A stretch of DNA of 64,000 bases from Pomphorhynchus laevis. Its lineage: Eukaryota; Acanthocephala; Palaeacanthocephala; Echinorhynchida; Pomphorhynchidae. Under the pieces are notes generated by a model. That model saw nothing but the letters and a program-made list of their open reading frames with translations. It had not been told where the DNA came from and searched no databases. Shown here piece by piece: positions 1 to 10,408 of the stretch. The stretch's first letter is position 1. Each line of letters begins with the position of its first letter. The stretch covers positions 1-64,000 of the forward strand of contig WNNJ02000572.1 in assembly GCA_012934845.2 (NCBI GenBank), in the 5' to 3' direction. A program made the translations under genes and the position numbers.

Positions 1-617
<617 letters not shown>

Positions 618-689
618 AATAAATAATTAAAAAACTGTGTCTGTGTCGGTTTCTATTTATCCTTAGCTATATATATACTAAATGGTGTT

Positions 690-830
690 GCTTGATAGAC
701 TGGACTTCGATTCACGACTTTCAATCACCATGTCACTTCTAGACGACCACTTCAGCATCGAAATGATGAGTACCCGGCAACACTCATCAGTAGAATGATG
801 TACACACTGGTCGTTTCGGTTGCCTGTGTG
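690..830 (-). repeat. Inverted relative of the 300-365 repeat segment
   Basis: Read on the minus strand, this stretch matches the 300-420 segment in order: a GGCAACCGAAACGAC block, then CTACTGATGAGTG, then a GTCGTCTAGAAGTGA block. It contains its own perfect hairpin, TGATGAGT paired with ACTCATCA. The relationship is seen directly; the identity of the repeat family is unknown. Confidence 0.6.
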
Positions 831-844
831 ACTATATATATTAT

Positions 845-1275
845 ATTAATACATTAGCTCCTTCAAATGCTAGTACCGTATCATCGTACGAATATCATGA
901 AAGAAGGAAATCAAGGAAATATATTGAAACGGTACAACTTGTCGAACGCTCATATTTCGTTCCGTTCATTATGTCATCAGTTGGGGGAATGGGAACTCAG
1001 GCTACTGCGGTTCTGAAGACCATCGCAAAGAAACTGGCAGACAAGCGCAATGATCAGTACTCTGTTTGTATGGCAAGGATAAGAACTCGTCTATCCATGT
1101 CACTGGCCAAATCTGCTTCGATGTGCTTAAGAGCAAGCCGCTCTGCGTATTGTCGCCCGGATAGAATGCTTAACTCTATCATCTCGTCAGATAGGTGATG
1201 GGCCGATCGAAATCCACGGATACATAACAATGTAACATATTTTTTGAGGCCCATTTGAGGGAACCTAATATTGTG
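845..1275 (+). mobile_element. 3' stub of a REL-type LINE (same family as 45210-47890)
   Basis: The + strand encodes the last part of an early-branching LINE polyprotein, opening with LAPSNASTVSS and continuing through YEYHERRKSRKY and VPFIMSSVGGMGTQA to a stop at 1198. The minus-strand element at 45210-47890 has the matching wording LAPSYAHQTVSS and FMPAIVSTAAGIG at its C-terminus. Both share the 3' end TTTGAGGCCCATTTG followed by GGGAACCTAA (here at 1240-1265). The copy is 5'-truncated, beginning just after a short TA-rich stretch. Its coding part keeps one long frame, so it is not very old. Confidence 0.72.
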
Positions 1276-1483
1276 GCTGTTGTATACTAATTTTTTTATT
1301 TAAAAAAATAGATGTAAAAAAATAAAAAATTGTATAAAAAAATTATAACAGCTTAAACACACAATTATTTCGAGTTTAACAAATTCTTGATTACTAAGTA
1401 CTTACAATATAAAATTACAATTCTTATAACCGACGAGGGAACGAGCCAGAAACTTACAAAGGATCGACAACAACTAATACAAC

Positions 1484-2446
1484 ATGCAATTTTCAATGCC
1501 TAGCGCAAACCCGAGCGTTTCCGAGACGCATTGTTGCCCATGCAATGGTTCGAACGCAGTCTGTAAAAATTGTATGTGCGTCAAAGCAGGGAAGCTCTGT
1601 CTAAACTGCTTTCCTGGGTCGAAATGCACAAATCGAAATGTTCCATTGGCACAGGACAATAACCTTCCGTCAGCTTTATCTGATACGTATATGCCATCCT
1701 CGAACGAAGACTCACTAAGCACACATATTGAGTACGTCAGTTTGGAAATCGGATGTACTCAAGTTGGATGTCCACTGCACACTCATGTCAGAGTTCCCAA
1801 ACAGGTAAACAGAAATTTCTTTTTGCAGGACTTTTTCTGCGGATCCTGTGCGGCATTTCACAACAATAAATTACGTGTAGACCTTGATGCCACTAAACAA
1901 TCTTTGAACTCTCTCGTCTCTAAGGTAAATGAAATGAAGCACATGCAAGCCATATCTACACCTACTAGTGTTCAGCAATTGACATCTAATATAGCCTCCC
2001 ATATCCCGCTTAAACAAACGTTCGCCAGTATTATTAGAAAAGAGGTATCACGCACTGTTCTAGCAGCCTCACATGCTACGAGTCTTGACTCTACTCCTTT
2101 AAAACTGGCGCAAACGTTTAGTAGGGATTCACAGATATTTTCAAAAGTTATTATCCGTGGTCTTAGGCAGTCCGGTGATGATCTTCGATTAGTTAAGAAA
2201 ATTTGCTCTTTGCTAAGCGCGCAGTTGCCTTCTGATAACAAGGTAAAACTACGGCGTTTCTTAGCAAAACGAGTTGATACACCACCGTGGCTCTTAATGA
2301 CTGTCGACGAGTCCACCGTTACTCAACTGCTTTCAAGATCTCAGTTATTGAAAGATTCGACGAATTTCCATGATGTTTTTGTGAATACAGACTTGTCCCT
2401 CCCAGAACGTGAGATTCAAAGATCGTTACGGGAAGAGCTTCATTAG
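1484..2446 (+). CDS. LINE 1 ORF1 protein with Cys-rich N-terminus
   Basis: 320 residues. The N-terminus (about residues 17-52) carries a dense cysteine module, HCCPCNGSNAVCKNCMC then LCLNCF then CTN. This is a likely zinc-binding domain, and it is almost repeated in the unrelated minus-strand LINE at 47881. A second Cys pair (FFCGSCAAF, near residue 115) resembles the half PHD-like fingers of CR1/Jockey ORF1 proteins. The C-terminal third, with VIIRGLRQSGDD and later VFVNTDLSLPEREIQ, matches the RRM-like nucleic-acid-binding part of LINE ORF1 proteins. The stop at 2446 falls in a region where the same frame continues with sensible residues, so the true C-terminus was probably a little longer. 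Expected role: RNA binding and chaperoning of the element's own transcript. Confidence 0.7.
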   Translation: MQFSMPSANPSVSETHCCPCNGSNAVCKNCMCVKAGKLCLNCFPGSKCTNRNVPLAQDNNLPSALSDTYMPSSNEDSLSTHIEYVSLEIGCTQVGCPLHTHVRVPKQVNRNFFLQDFFCGSCAAFHNNKLRVDLDATKQSLNSLVSKVNEMKHMQAISTPTSVQQLTSNIASHIPLKQTFASIIRKEVSRTVLAASHATSLDSTPLKLAQTFSRDSQIFSKVIIRGLRQSGDDLRLVKKICSLLSAQLPSDNKVKLRRFLAKRVDTPPWLLMTVDESTVTQLLSRSQLLKDSTNFHDVFVNTDLSLPEREIQRSLREELH

Positions 2447-2599
2447 AAGCGTGTTGAAAATCCTAACATTGTTTATCGCATTCGAGATTGTCGCGTAGTG
2501 CCAAGTTATTCCAAAAAAGGCTACCGATGAGAATAAATCTGGGGCTGAAGAGATATCCATATGACTAGCCCAAGATAGTATTCGAACTTACTTCCAGAC

Positions 2600-3160
2600 A
2601 AATAAGTCAAATTTACTCCGATTACTCCTATTTAATGTCAAGGGACTGAACTATTTAATATCAGCGGGTATATCCTACTGGTTTTTTTCGTTCGATTTAA
2701 TAGTCCTTACTGAAACTCTTTCTACTCAATTGGTGTCCTTACCTAACTATTACACTTTTAATATTTCAGCATCGTTGAGTAACCGTGGTCGACCTTTCGG
2801 TGGCGTGTCCCTTGCTGTTAGTCCAAGCTTTACAAACTGGGTAGTTAAAAAATCATCTAACGTAATATGTATAGATTCATGTGGTATTATTTTAATAGGT
2901 TGCTATTTTAACCTATTGATGTCGACTTGTGATATCATCGATGAAGTTTCGCCTTTTTTAAGTGATTTATCTTCTGAAAAGTCCATAATCGTTGCGGGAG
3001 ATTTTAATGCACGTTTCATGAACCCTGTCCCATCTAAACTTAAGCAACTCTTATACTTTTTCAGTGAGTTTGGTCTGAGTTGCACGTACTCGTAGAAGGA
3101 TGGACTTATGAGTCTCACAATGGTTGAAGTTGCCTCGATTTCATATTTACAAATGTTAGC
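2600..3160 (+). pseudogene. LINE 1 endonuclease domain (broken)
   Basis: The + strand shows the ordered marks of an apurinic-type LINE endonuclease: an LTETL motif, a GRPFGGVSLAV block and IIVAGDFNARF with the catalytic GDFN. The longest open piece is 2730-3095. Stops and frame changes cut the domain at both sides, so no full endonuclease can be made. Confidence 0.65.
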
Positions 3161-3268
3161 GTCAAAAAGGTTAAACTACAGATTGCATCCGAATAGGCTT
3201 TACTCCGCAAACACAAACCTGTATCTTTCATTCTAGAAAATCATATTAACACGCCAATAGAGAAATCC

Positions 3269-4600
3269 TTGCCTTCACAAATTAGCAGAAAACTTTGTTT
3301 AATGAATTTGAATCATAATATGATTAAAGACGCAGTTGATCTTCTAAATGCATATGAAATAGAAGCAAGTTTCTCTAAAATCAGTGAATGCCTTATCACC
3401 GCATGTCATCCACTCTCTAACCGCAATTCTCAACATTATGGAAATAATATACATCGTAAGCTAATACCCCTTGTACAGCTACGGAGAAAGCTCATATTTA
3501 TAGGCAGAAGCCTGCGGTTTGATCATGATATTAATATGAATTTTATTTTCTTACGGCGTGTGTATTGTACGATGTTATCAAAATTTCGCGAATCAATATT
3601 ATTAGAGGAAGAATACAAACGCTTGCGACAAGCAGAACGATGCCCCTGGAAACTGCAAAGAAAAACAATGAATGCTCCATTATCGTTGCCCGAATAGGAA
3701 CTTGCTATCTTTTCTATGTCTAATAATAAGGCGGCCGGCCCTGACCAACTGTGTGTTGAACAAATTAAAGATTCCTTTCATTTATTATCGAGTTATTGGC
3801 TACATTTATTCAATTGTTTCCTATACGGTTATCAAATGCCGGTGTCATGGAAGCGAGCTGTAATAAAAATCCTGTATAAGGGTAAAGGGGATATAAGTGA
3901 TACCAACTCGTACCGTGGAATTGCCCTGCTAAATCATACCTATAAATTTTTGTCCACTCTTATAACCAATCGATTATCGAAACACCGTGATTATCTGTTG
4001 CCGCCAGAACAATTTGGTTTCTGACCTCACCGATCAACGGTGGACGCAATTAAGGTAGTTCGTGATCGACGGACTTACTTCACCAGACACAATAATTGCT
4101 ACCCGCGGTGTGATGCAGGGAGATCCGCTCTCCCTATCCTTTTCTCTGTTTATATTCATAATTTGCCGCCTCATCTGAGAAACGAATGTCAAACATCAAC
4201 TTCTGTTCTTTACGCTGATGACTTAGTTATTCTAACGAAAGATCTGGAATCGGCTCAAAACGTAACAACTGCTCTAGCTAACTACTGTCCAAATAATCTA
4301 ATTGAAGTGAATATCGATAAAACAAAGGTAGTAAAGTTTCGTAAAGGTGGCAGATTGTGCTCACATGACAAGATTCGTTTAAACAGCAGGAAGGTAGAAT
4401 TCAGTAATCAATACACGTACTTGGGGATGCTATTGACGAGTCGGTGGTCTTTTAAGCTCCATATCAAAAAGAAATGTACAAAAATCGTCATAGCCACTTC
4501 GCGAGTTAAATCTTTAGGTAAGCTTTCCTTAGGTGGTACACTTCAGTATTTTCATGTCATGCTTCTGCCGATTTTGTCGTACGCGCTTTCCGCAGTCTGA
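3269..4600 (+). pseudogene. LINE 1 reverse transcriptase domain (broken)
   Basis: Successive + strand frames carry RT landmarks: a linker (3269-3697), NNKAAGPDQLCVEQI and SYRGIALLNHTYKFLS (3716-4024), PPEQFGF at the next motif, then VLYADDLVILT with the YADD catalytic box near 4210, and YTYLGMLLTSRWS in the thumb region. The reading frame changes at least twice and there is a stop after PPEQFGF. The wording fits an I/Jockey-like rather than an L2-like RT. Confidence 0.7.
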
Positions 4601-5260
4601 GTAGACCTCACGACCGCTAATTTTGCGCAGATCGATAAATGTAAAGGCAGATTCATTAAGCGTGTTGTAGGCGTCTCGTCAAAGTGCTCGACCACTGCAG
4701 TTTATGTTATATCTAAAGTCGAGTTATGTACGGAGTATTTACAAAATCTGTTCGGAGCCCAAGATACGGTACATTATATTCAAAATAAAAAAGACTTTAC
4801 AGATAAGGTTAGCAAGCTAGATCATCAACTGTACACTTCCCCGGTTAATACGCAAACGAGTTGGCAGTCTCCGTGTGCTTCTAGACGCCCCCTTGTTTGG
4901 AGGGTTTCTTTGCACGAATATCACGACAAGTTCTGTCGCACTCGCATGCCCGTCCATAAACGTGGAGTTTCGTGTGTTTTTTCTGTGGTGATAGATGTGA
5001 TACCTAATTCCACGTATTTGAGTGTCCAGTGTTAGCGCAACAATCTTTGAAGGAAATCGATGGATTAAGTTTACGCCTAACTCGATAAACATGCTAAATT
5101 TCTTTTTGCATGTTGGGGACTAGCGGTGGACTATCAAAGATTGATATTATTTCAAATGACGTCGTTGCATAATGTTTTATTTAATTTCTTTCATTTGGTC
5201 AAGTCGAAAGACGCAGTGCCCTAATAAATTTCCTCTACATTATTATTATAATTATTATTT
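4601..5260 (+). pseudogene. LINE 1 C-terminal region and 3' tail
   Basis: Broken frames here still resemble the C-terminal end of LINE polyproteins: RFIKRVVGVSSKCST near 4650 and a decayed Cys-His cluster around 4960-5040 that looks like a CCHC finger. After about 5100 there is only AT-rich tail. No intact frame. Confidence 0.4.
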
Positions 5261-5369
5261 TTACAATTCAGAGACATTATATTCAATATTTGTTCGATCT
5301 GATAGTGATAAAACTCCAAATGCAGCTTTTTAATACAACGAATCTGGAAAATTCGCAAAATATAACGAA

Positions 5370-5935
5370 CATGTGGAAATAAGGGACGTTTTGTACCGTT
5401 GGTCTTCTGTCACTAAGCAAGAACTATTAGACCTGGAGTCTATTCTTAGGCGCGGATCGAGGCTCTGTATTGGCTTAAGTGGTATTGACTATTATGTACG
5501 TCTAAGTCGTATTGGGATATTGTCGGTACGTGAGAGGTTCATATCCCTGGAAATGCTATGTCAATGGCATATGTCGAATGATGCGGTGGGTTATCCCACC
5601 GATGTAATCACTAGGCGGGTAGGTCAGTTGCGGGGACATAGCAGAGTCTTGTATAAATTTGGATTTGGCAGATTACCAAAGTGTATAGACTCTCGAGGAG
5701 AGGAATTAATATGTGGAATTCGTTGCCTGAGAAAGTCGTTGCAGCCCTCCAGTTTGAGAACGTTTAAATCACGATGCTACAAATGAATACGTGAACAATG
5801 TCGCCATTCAACACTACCACTGGAATACCCTTATTAGCTACTTTGACTGACTATTTGCTTTTCTTCTTTTTTTGGACTCTGCCTGAATAGCCTTTTGGCT
5901 TTGGTATGTATTGGAATAATAATATAACCAATGAT
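5370..5935 (+). mobile_element. CR1-like LINE 3' fragment (family C)
   Basis: An open stretch 5373-5786 encodes the C-terminal region of a CR1-like polyprotein: LESILRRGSRLCIGLSG, then YYVRLSRIGILSVRERF and VGQLRGHSRVLYKFGFG. It is followed by a 3' tail containing GACTCTGCCTGAATAGCC and ending in AATAATAATATAA. The same tail occurs at 32400-32500. The 5' part of the element is absent. Short (TAA)n-like ends are typical of these LINEs. Confidence 0.7.
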
Positions 5936-7075
5936 AAAAACTGATAAGATTTGAAACTTAACTTATATTATATAACCAACATTTATGTTCCTTTATCTAT
6001 AGATAGTCAAATAAAAAGATTGTTTTGTATTCTGTCAATTTATTTGACTATTAATGGAGAAGTTCCTCAAGCCTAAACAACTATCTCTCAAGCCTGATCA
6101 CAATGAAGTTTCCACTCAATCAACACATTCGAAAAAGACGTTTTACTAATTGTTTGATGAAGATTGATGGATTGGATAACAATGCGCGTTCGGAGGTATT
6201 GATTGTACTATTTTAAACGCAATTAGAGGATAAAGCAAGATAGAAGCTTTATTCAAGTATCTGAAACACAATCATAAGTTAGAAGATAAATATATACACT
6301 ATTAATGGTAATACAAATCACTATAGTATTACCACACTAATCTCCTTCTTCATTTTATCCCAACTATATAGTCTTGAAGGTAGCGAGGTGTTTGCATTTG
6401 ACGATCACTTTTTCGAGGAATAACTTTTCGTATTATTCCGCCTACTTGCTTGCATTTGATCGGAATCATCGGATACAATTTCATTGGCGTGAATCAAATT
6501 GCTATATGTTGTGATATATATCCAATGATTTTGGTGTTGAATTAAAATTCGATGGAATGGAATATTTTGTTGGAGAGGCGCGATGATCTGATATGTTTTA
6601 GTCATTATTTTCATCTTTCTGTTCGAGTGTCTGCGATTTTTGTAAAACTTGTTCTCATCGTACTATTTGGTGGTGATGGACTTATTTGAGTGTCTATTTA
6701 AGTCTGGTACGATTGTTGGTTGTCGTTCCTCGGGTATGGTGATAGGTGCTTGGTGGAGACAATATTTTCGACTCCGTCGATATGCCTAACCTTCGCTGTT
6801 TTGGATTGCATTCAATTAGTTTTACAATCTCAGTTTTCGGGTCATATTTACTATCGACTACGTGTTTCTTGAGAACAACCCATCATTCATTAGCCATGAT
6901 GGTGTTCGAAAAGAAATTTCTCTTCGAGTGTTCAGAAGAGAAAGAATAAACTTTCCAAACACCTAATGACAGTAGTTGAAGACATATTTGAACATGCGAA
7001 TGCAAACGGAAATGTTGAGTATTAGTCAATCATTGTAAGCATGTATCGATTTCTGTTTGTGCTTGGTAAGGGTCC
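5936..7075 (-). other. Mostly unassigned; possible LTR-retrotransposon fossil
   Basis: No intact gene is visible. On the minus strand a short run near 6420-6360 reads like the low-complexity tail found after the integrase in some LTR retrotransposons (Arg/Lys-rich, then TPRYLQDY). This could be an old, broken Copia- or Gypsy-like fragment. The evidence is thin, and the whole stretch may simply be unique AT-rich DNA. Confidence 0.2.
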
Positions 7076-7079
7076 TTTA

Positions 7080-7610
7080 AAAAAATTATTTTTTAACTTA
7101 TCAAATGCGTGCCAGCGCACGCTTACATGACCACAACAAAACAAAAATGTAAATCATGTGTCGAGAAGGTGTGAACGGAGGAGGTGTTTGAATGTGATAA
7201 AGGAGGGAGCGCGGCGGACGTCGAGAGAGTTGATTCCAGGCGAGTGAGGCGGCGACGAGGAAGGATCGGAGACCGTAGTTGTTGGAGTAATTGGGAACGT
7301 GGAGTAAGAGGGAATTACGGGAACGCAGCGATAGCGAGGTGGGGCGAGTGTCGTCTAAGAAAGGAAGGTTGATGAACGATGGGAAGCCGACAGCGATGAG
7401 ACGAAAAGTAACGAGAAGAAGGCGGAGTTTGATGCCAGCATCCACGATGTGGATGGTGGGTTAGGAGAGTTGGGCAAAATATGTAGATGTGTGGTCGAAG
7501 CGACCGAGACGAAAGAGCACTCGAACGGCGGAGTTGATTATGCGTTGTAGGGGTAGGATTATGGATTTTAAAGAATTGGCGAAATGGATAAGGCAGTAAT
7601 CGATAATTTA
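7080..7610 (-). mobile_element. Family B (L2-like) LINE 3' fragment
   Basis: Minus-strand frames encode the C-terminal part of family B: LPLQRIINSAVRVLF, then an open piece 7445-7101 with LRSRNSLLLHVPNYS and GLRSFLVAASLAWNQL. The 3' end carries the family's hairpin in a perfect form (GCGTGC, loop GCTG, GCACGC, near 7110-7125). This is among the more diverged family B copies, with a changed poly-A-like tail. The 5' part is missing. Confidence 0.75.
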
Positions 7611-7679
7611 TAAATCGATAGATATGCGTTCAAAAGGCATTGTAGATTTGATTACAGGAGATTCACGGGGAACGTAAAA

Positions 7680-8390
7680 ATTTTTTTAATAGTGCACACG
7701 TTTGACTCTTTAAGCATTTCTTATGCCATAAAAAGTATACGGCAGATTTCTCAATCTTATAAAGTGATTGAATCACGTCATTCCGGGATGGCATAGTACT
7801 TTATGAATTTCGTGTAGATATTTAGATGTAGTAGAGTATTTTTTTATTGGAAAGAAAGTCTCAATGAATGTATCAACGACTACCTTATCATCTACCACTA
7901 TTTCATGTTTTACACGTAAAAGGAAACAATTCAATTTCTTTCGGTATTTTGAAGCACAATATTTGAAAAATAAATTCGGTTCATGCCTTATGTTCTTGGC
8001 AAGTGATTCTTCAAAGTCGAGTTTATTTTGCCTTTTAAGGGACATAAATTTATTCCTAGATTCACGATATGACGTATATTCTCCCTGGGAAACACGATAT
8101 AGTCGGTACAACATCTTACACTTTTTCAAAAGATTACTCAGTTCGCTATCAAATCATGGTTTATTGTGCGTACTGGAGTGCGAAGTACGAAAAGGTGCAA
8201 ATCTGTCGAGAAGATAAAGTAGAGTGTCGCGAAAAAATGCCCACGCACTTTCCAATCCTACAAAAAACGGGTCCAGCCGAGCTATTTGATCAAGATGACA
8301 ACGTATGATAGCTTTAAAGATGTTAAGTTCTTTGTGAGAAATGTTCACATTTGGTAAAGCAAATGGGAACTGTATCAACATGGATCAGTG
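7680..8390 (-). mobile_element. CR1-like LINE, inverted 5' segment
   Basis: The minus strand encodes the linker between endonuclease and RT of a CR1-like LINE: AWAFFRDTLLYLLDRF at 8260-8200, then KMLYRLYRVSQGEYTSYR and NLFFKYCASKYRKKLN (8129-7773). The adjacent + strand segment 8400-8905 encodes a later part of the RT. The head-to-head arrangement fits one insertion whose 5' part was inverted. Confidence 0.6.
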
Positions 8391-8399
8391 ATCACTATT

Positions 8400-8905
8400 C
8401 CCAATTACTGAGAGATAGTTGATTTTCGGCCTTCGATAGGATTAATCATACCATTTTAATTAGTAAATTATTTGATGTGGGCATTAGAGGTAGTATCCTT
8501 CGATGATTAAATTGTTTCCTCCAATATAGGTTATTTGCGGTTAAAGTTAAAAACACTATATCACGTTGGCGAACAATGTCGAGTGGCGTACCTCAAGGTT
8601 TAGTCATAAGTTCTACTCTGTTCAACATATATGTCAATGACATATGTCACGTCAATTGCTCATTTTCGATGTACGCCGATGATATCAAAATTTGGAATGG
8701 TATTCGGGATCTTTCAGATCATAACCGGCTTCAGAGGACATAGATTTCATACACTCGTGGTGCAACTTACATGATCTTACTATTAACATAGAAAAGACCT
8801 ATAACATGCATTTAGGTCAGTTGATGTACTCCGGCTCGTACACTTTAGGCGGTGCTACCATTAAGAATGTTGATTAAGTCAAGGATCTCGGTATTATATT
8901 TGAAC
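8400..8905 (+). mobile_element. CR1-like LINE RT fragment
   Basis: Broken + strand frames read AFDRINHTILISKLF, then SGVPQGLVISSTLFNIYV (RT motif 4-like) and FSMYADDIKIW with the YADD box near 8680, followed by LGGATIKNVD. Several frame changes and stops are present and there is no 3' tail of its own. It is cut off where LINE 2 starts at 8903. Confidence 0.65.
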
Positions 8906-9034
8906 AGCTTCAAAAAATATTAACAGCTTCAAAAAATATTTACAGCTTAAACACACAATAAATAACACATTTGAGATCTAAAGTAAATACACAAATTACA
9001 ATACAATTTTCTTTGATACAATTTCGCTCAGACA
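8903..9034 (+). promoter_or_regulatory. LINE 2 5' leader with 19-bp tandem units
   Basis: AACAGCTTCAAAAAATATT occurs at 8903-8921 and 8922-8940, followed by a partial third unit running into AAACACACAATAAATAAC. The same ACAGCTTAAACACACAAT begins the leader of LINE 1 at 1348. Shared leaders of this kind often hold the internal promoter of LINEs (family knowledge); promoter activity here is inference. Confidence 0.4.
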
Positions 9035-10243
9035 GTGTCATCAGGAAGTGAATACACTACTTACAAGATTAATATACACAATTGTTTTCGTACTGTTATG
9101 AAGAACAAGAAGGTTAAATCTACAAGTTATCAACTACAGTGTGACTCTGATGATTGTCGACGCTGGTCGACGATTACAATCGCTACTGATTCAAATGATA
9201 ATTCTAGTGGGTCATTTATGTGTGGATTTTGCGCTTCCCTACGCATTCAATCACTAGAAGAGGAAATAAGTGTTTTAAGAAAAGCAATTCAAAATATAAA
9301 TCATTGCCAGTGCAACATGAATTCCAAAGATGCATTAACAAATACATTCAATAACATCACTCCTGTTTTATCAAATTCAACTGTGCATTCTAGTGGGTCA
9401 ATTGTAAATGTTCACAACAAGAGACTCGAAGTAAGCGATTGCATAATGGATCAGTGTACAACAGGGAATGTGATATTGCAAAATTCCACTAACAATCATC
9501 ATATCAATCCAATATCCAATATTACCCCACAAACTCACTCTACACGGGTATGGAAGAATATTAAAAGACGTCATTTTCGAAGTTTATCCAGTATTGGTCA
9601 ACAAAATTTGCAACTTGATTCCAAACTTGGTGGATCCAACTGTAAAGATCATTCCAGGGATATTAATTCAATGTCTAAATCGTCAGTGATGGTTGCAAAT
9701 GTCGGAGAATTTTCCGTACATAAAACAGAAAACGCCCAGAATAAAGATACATTAACACAACCGCTAGATATTAATGCGCGAATGCGTGGCGAAAACCGAG
9801 ATCGGTGCGTAATCTTTGCTAATATACTGGAATCTAACTCTTCGGAGCCGCAGCTACGTATTGATCATGACGTGAGTAGAGTTCGGGAAGTATTATCAAA
9901 AATATTTACTTCATGTGAGGAATCTATAGCCTCATCTCTTCTAGTGAAATCATTGTTCAGGTTAGGTAAGAAAAATGAAGAACGTCCACGCTTATTGAAA
10001 GTGGTATGTAAATCGTCCGACAATGTTAACGAGATCTTACGCAGAGGGTATAAATTAAAAGGTCAAACTACTAAAATCTTTAAGGATCTCAGCATTCAGG
10101 ATCGTAAGATGCGACATCAAGCTTGGGAAGAACTAAAGACCAGGAATGCTTCTGGTGAAAAGGACTTGACAATAAGAAATTTTCGTGTGGTTCGAAGAAA
10201 GCCATTTGTACGTTGGAATCCAATCGGTCCGTTAATTGCTTAG
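9035..10243 (+). CDS. LINE 2 ORF1 protein
   Basis: 402 residues. A zinc-binding region near residues 36-75 has CDSDDCRRW, then FMCGFCASLR, a PHD-like half finger of the CR1 ORF1 type. It is followed by a short coiled-coil-like stretch (SLEEEISVLRKAIQNI, about residues 71-86) and a long low-complexity middle rich in Asn, Ser and Thr. The C-terminal part (residues 250-395) is the conserved nucleic-acid-binding domain, with RCVIFANILESNSSEPQ, then RPRLLKVVCKSS and IFKDLSIQDRKMRHQ. Its end overlaps the ORF2 frame by about 30 bases. The open frame suggests relatively recent insertion. Expected role: ribonucleoprotein formation with the LINE RNA. Confidence 0.75.
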   Translation: MSSGSEYTTYKINIHNCFRTVMKNKKVKSTSYQLQCDSDDCRRWSTITIATDSNDNSSGSFMCGFCASLRIQSLEEEISVLRKAIQNINHCQCNMNSKDALTNTFNNITPVLSNSTVHSSGSIVNVHNKRLEVSDCIMDQCTTGNVILQNSTNNHHINPISNITPQTHSTRVWKNIKRRHFRSLSSIGQQNLQLDSKLGGSNCKDHSRDINSMSKSSVMVANVGEFSVHKTENAQNKDTLTQPLDINARMRGENRDRCVIFANILESNSSEPQLRIDHDVSRVREVLSKIFTSCEESIASSLLVKSLFRLGKKNEERPRLLKVVCKSSDNVNEILRRGYKLKGQTTKIFKDLSIQDRKMRHQAWEELKTRNASGEKDLTIRNFRVVRRKPFVRWNPIGPLIA

Positions 10244-10335
10244 GTATTGATCCATCCTCGTTAGATATATTTCCTACTGGACTATCTATAAACGCAGGAA
10301 CCAGTAAATGTTCAACTCCAATTATTAACGTCGCT

Positions 10336-10408
<73 letters not shown>

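Larger units (their letters stand above)
1347..5260 (+). mobile_element. LINE 1: decayed two-ORF APE-type LINE
   Basis: This element has a zinc-binding ORF1, an apurinic-type endonuclease, a reverse transcriptase and a C-terminal Cys-His stretch, in that order. The 5' leader begins AACAGCTTAAACACACAAT at 1347, which is shared with LINE 2. ORF1 is intact up to a stop at 2446. The endonuclease (about 2600-3160) and RT (3269-4600) are split by stops and frame changes. The 3' part (4600-5100) still shows a Cys/His pattern of the kind found at the C-termini of I/Jockey-like LINEs. The end near 5260 is approximate; it lies close to an AT-rich tract of ATT repeats. The element is dead. Confidence 0.75.

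Noticed and set aside
7184-7372. Gly/Arg-rich open frame on the + strand
   Set aside because: It is the antisense shadow of the family B C-terminal coding region.
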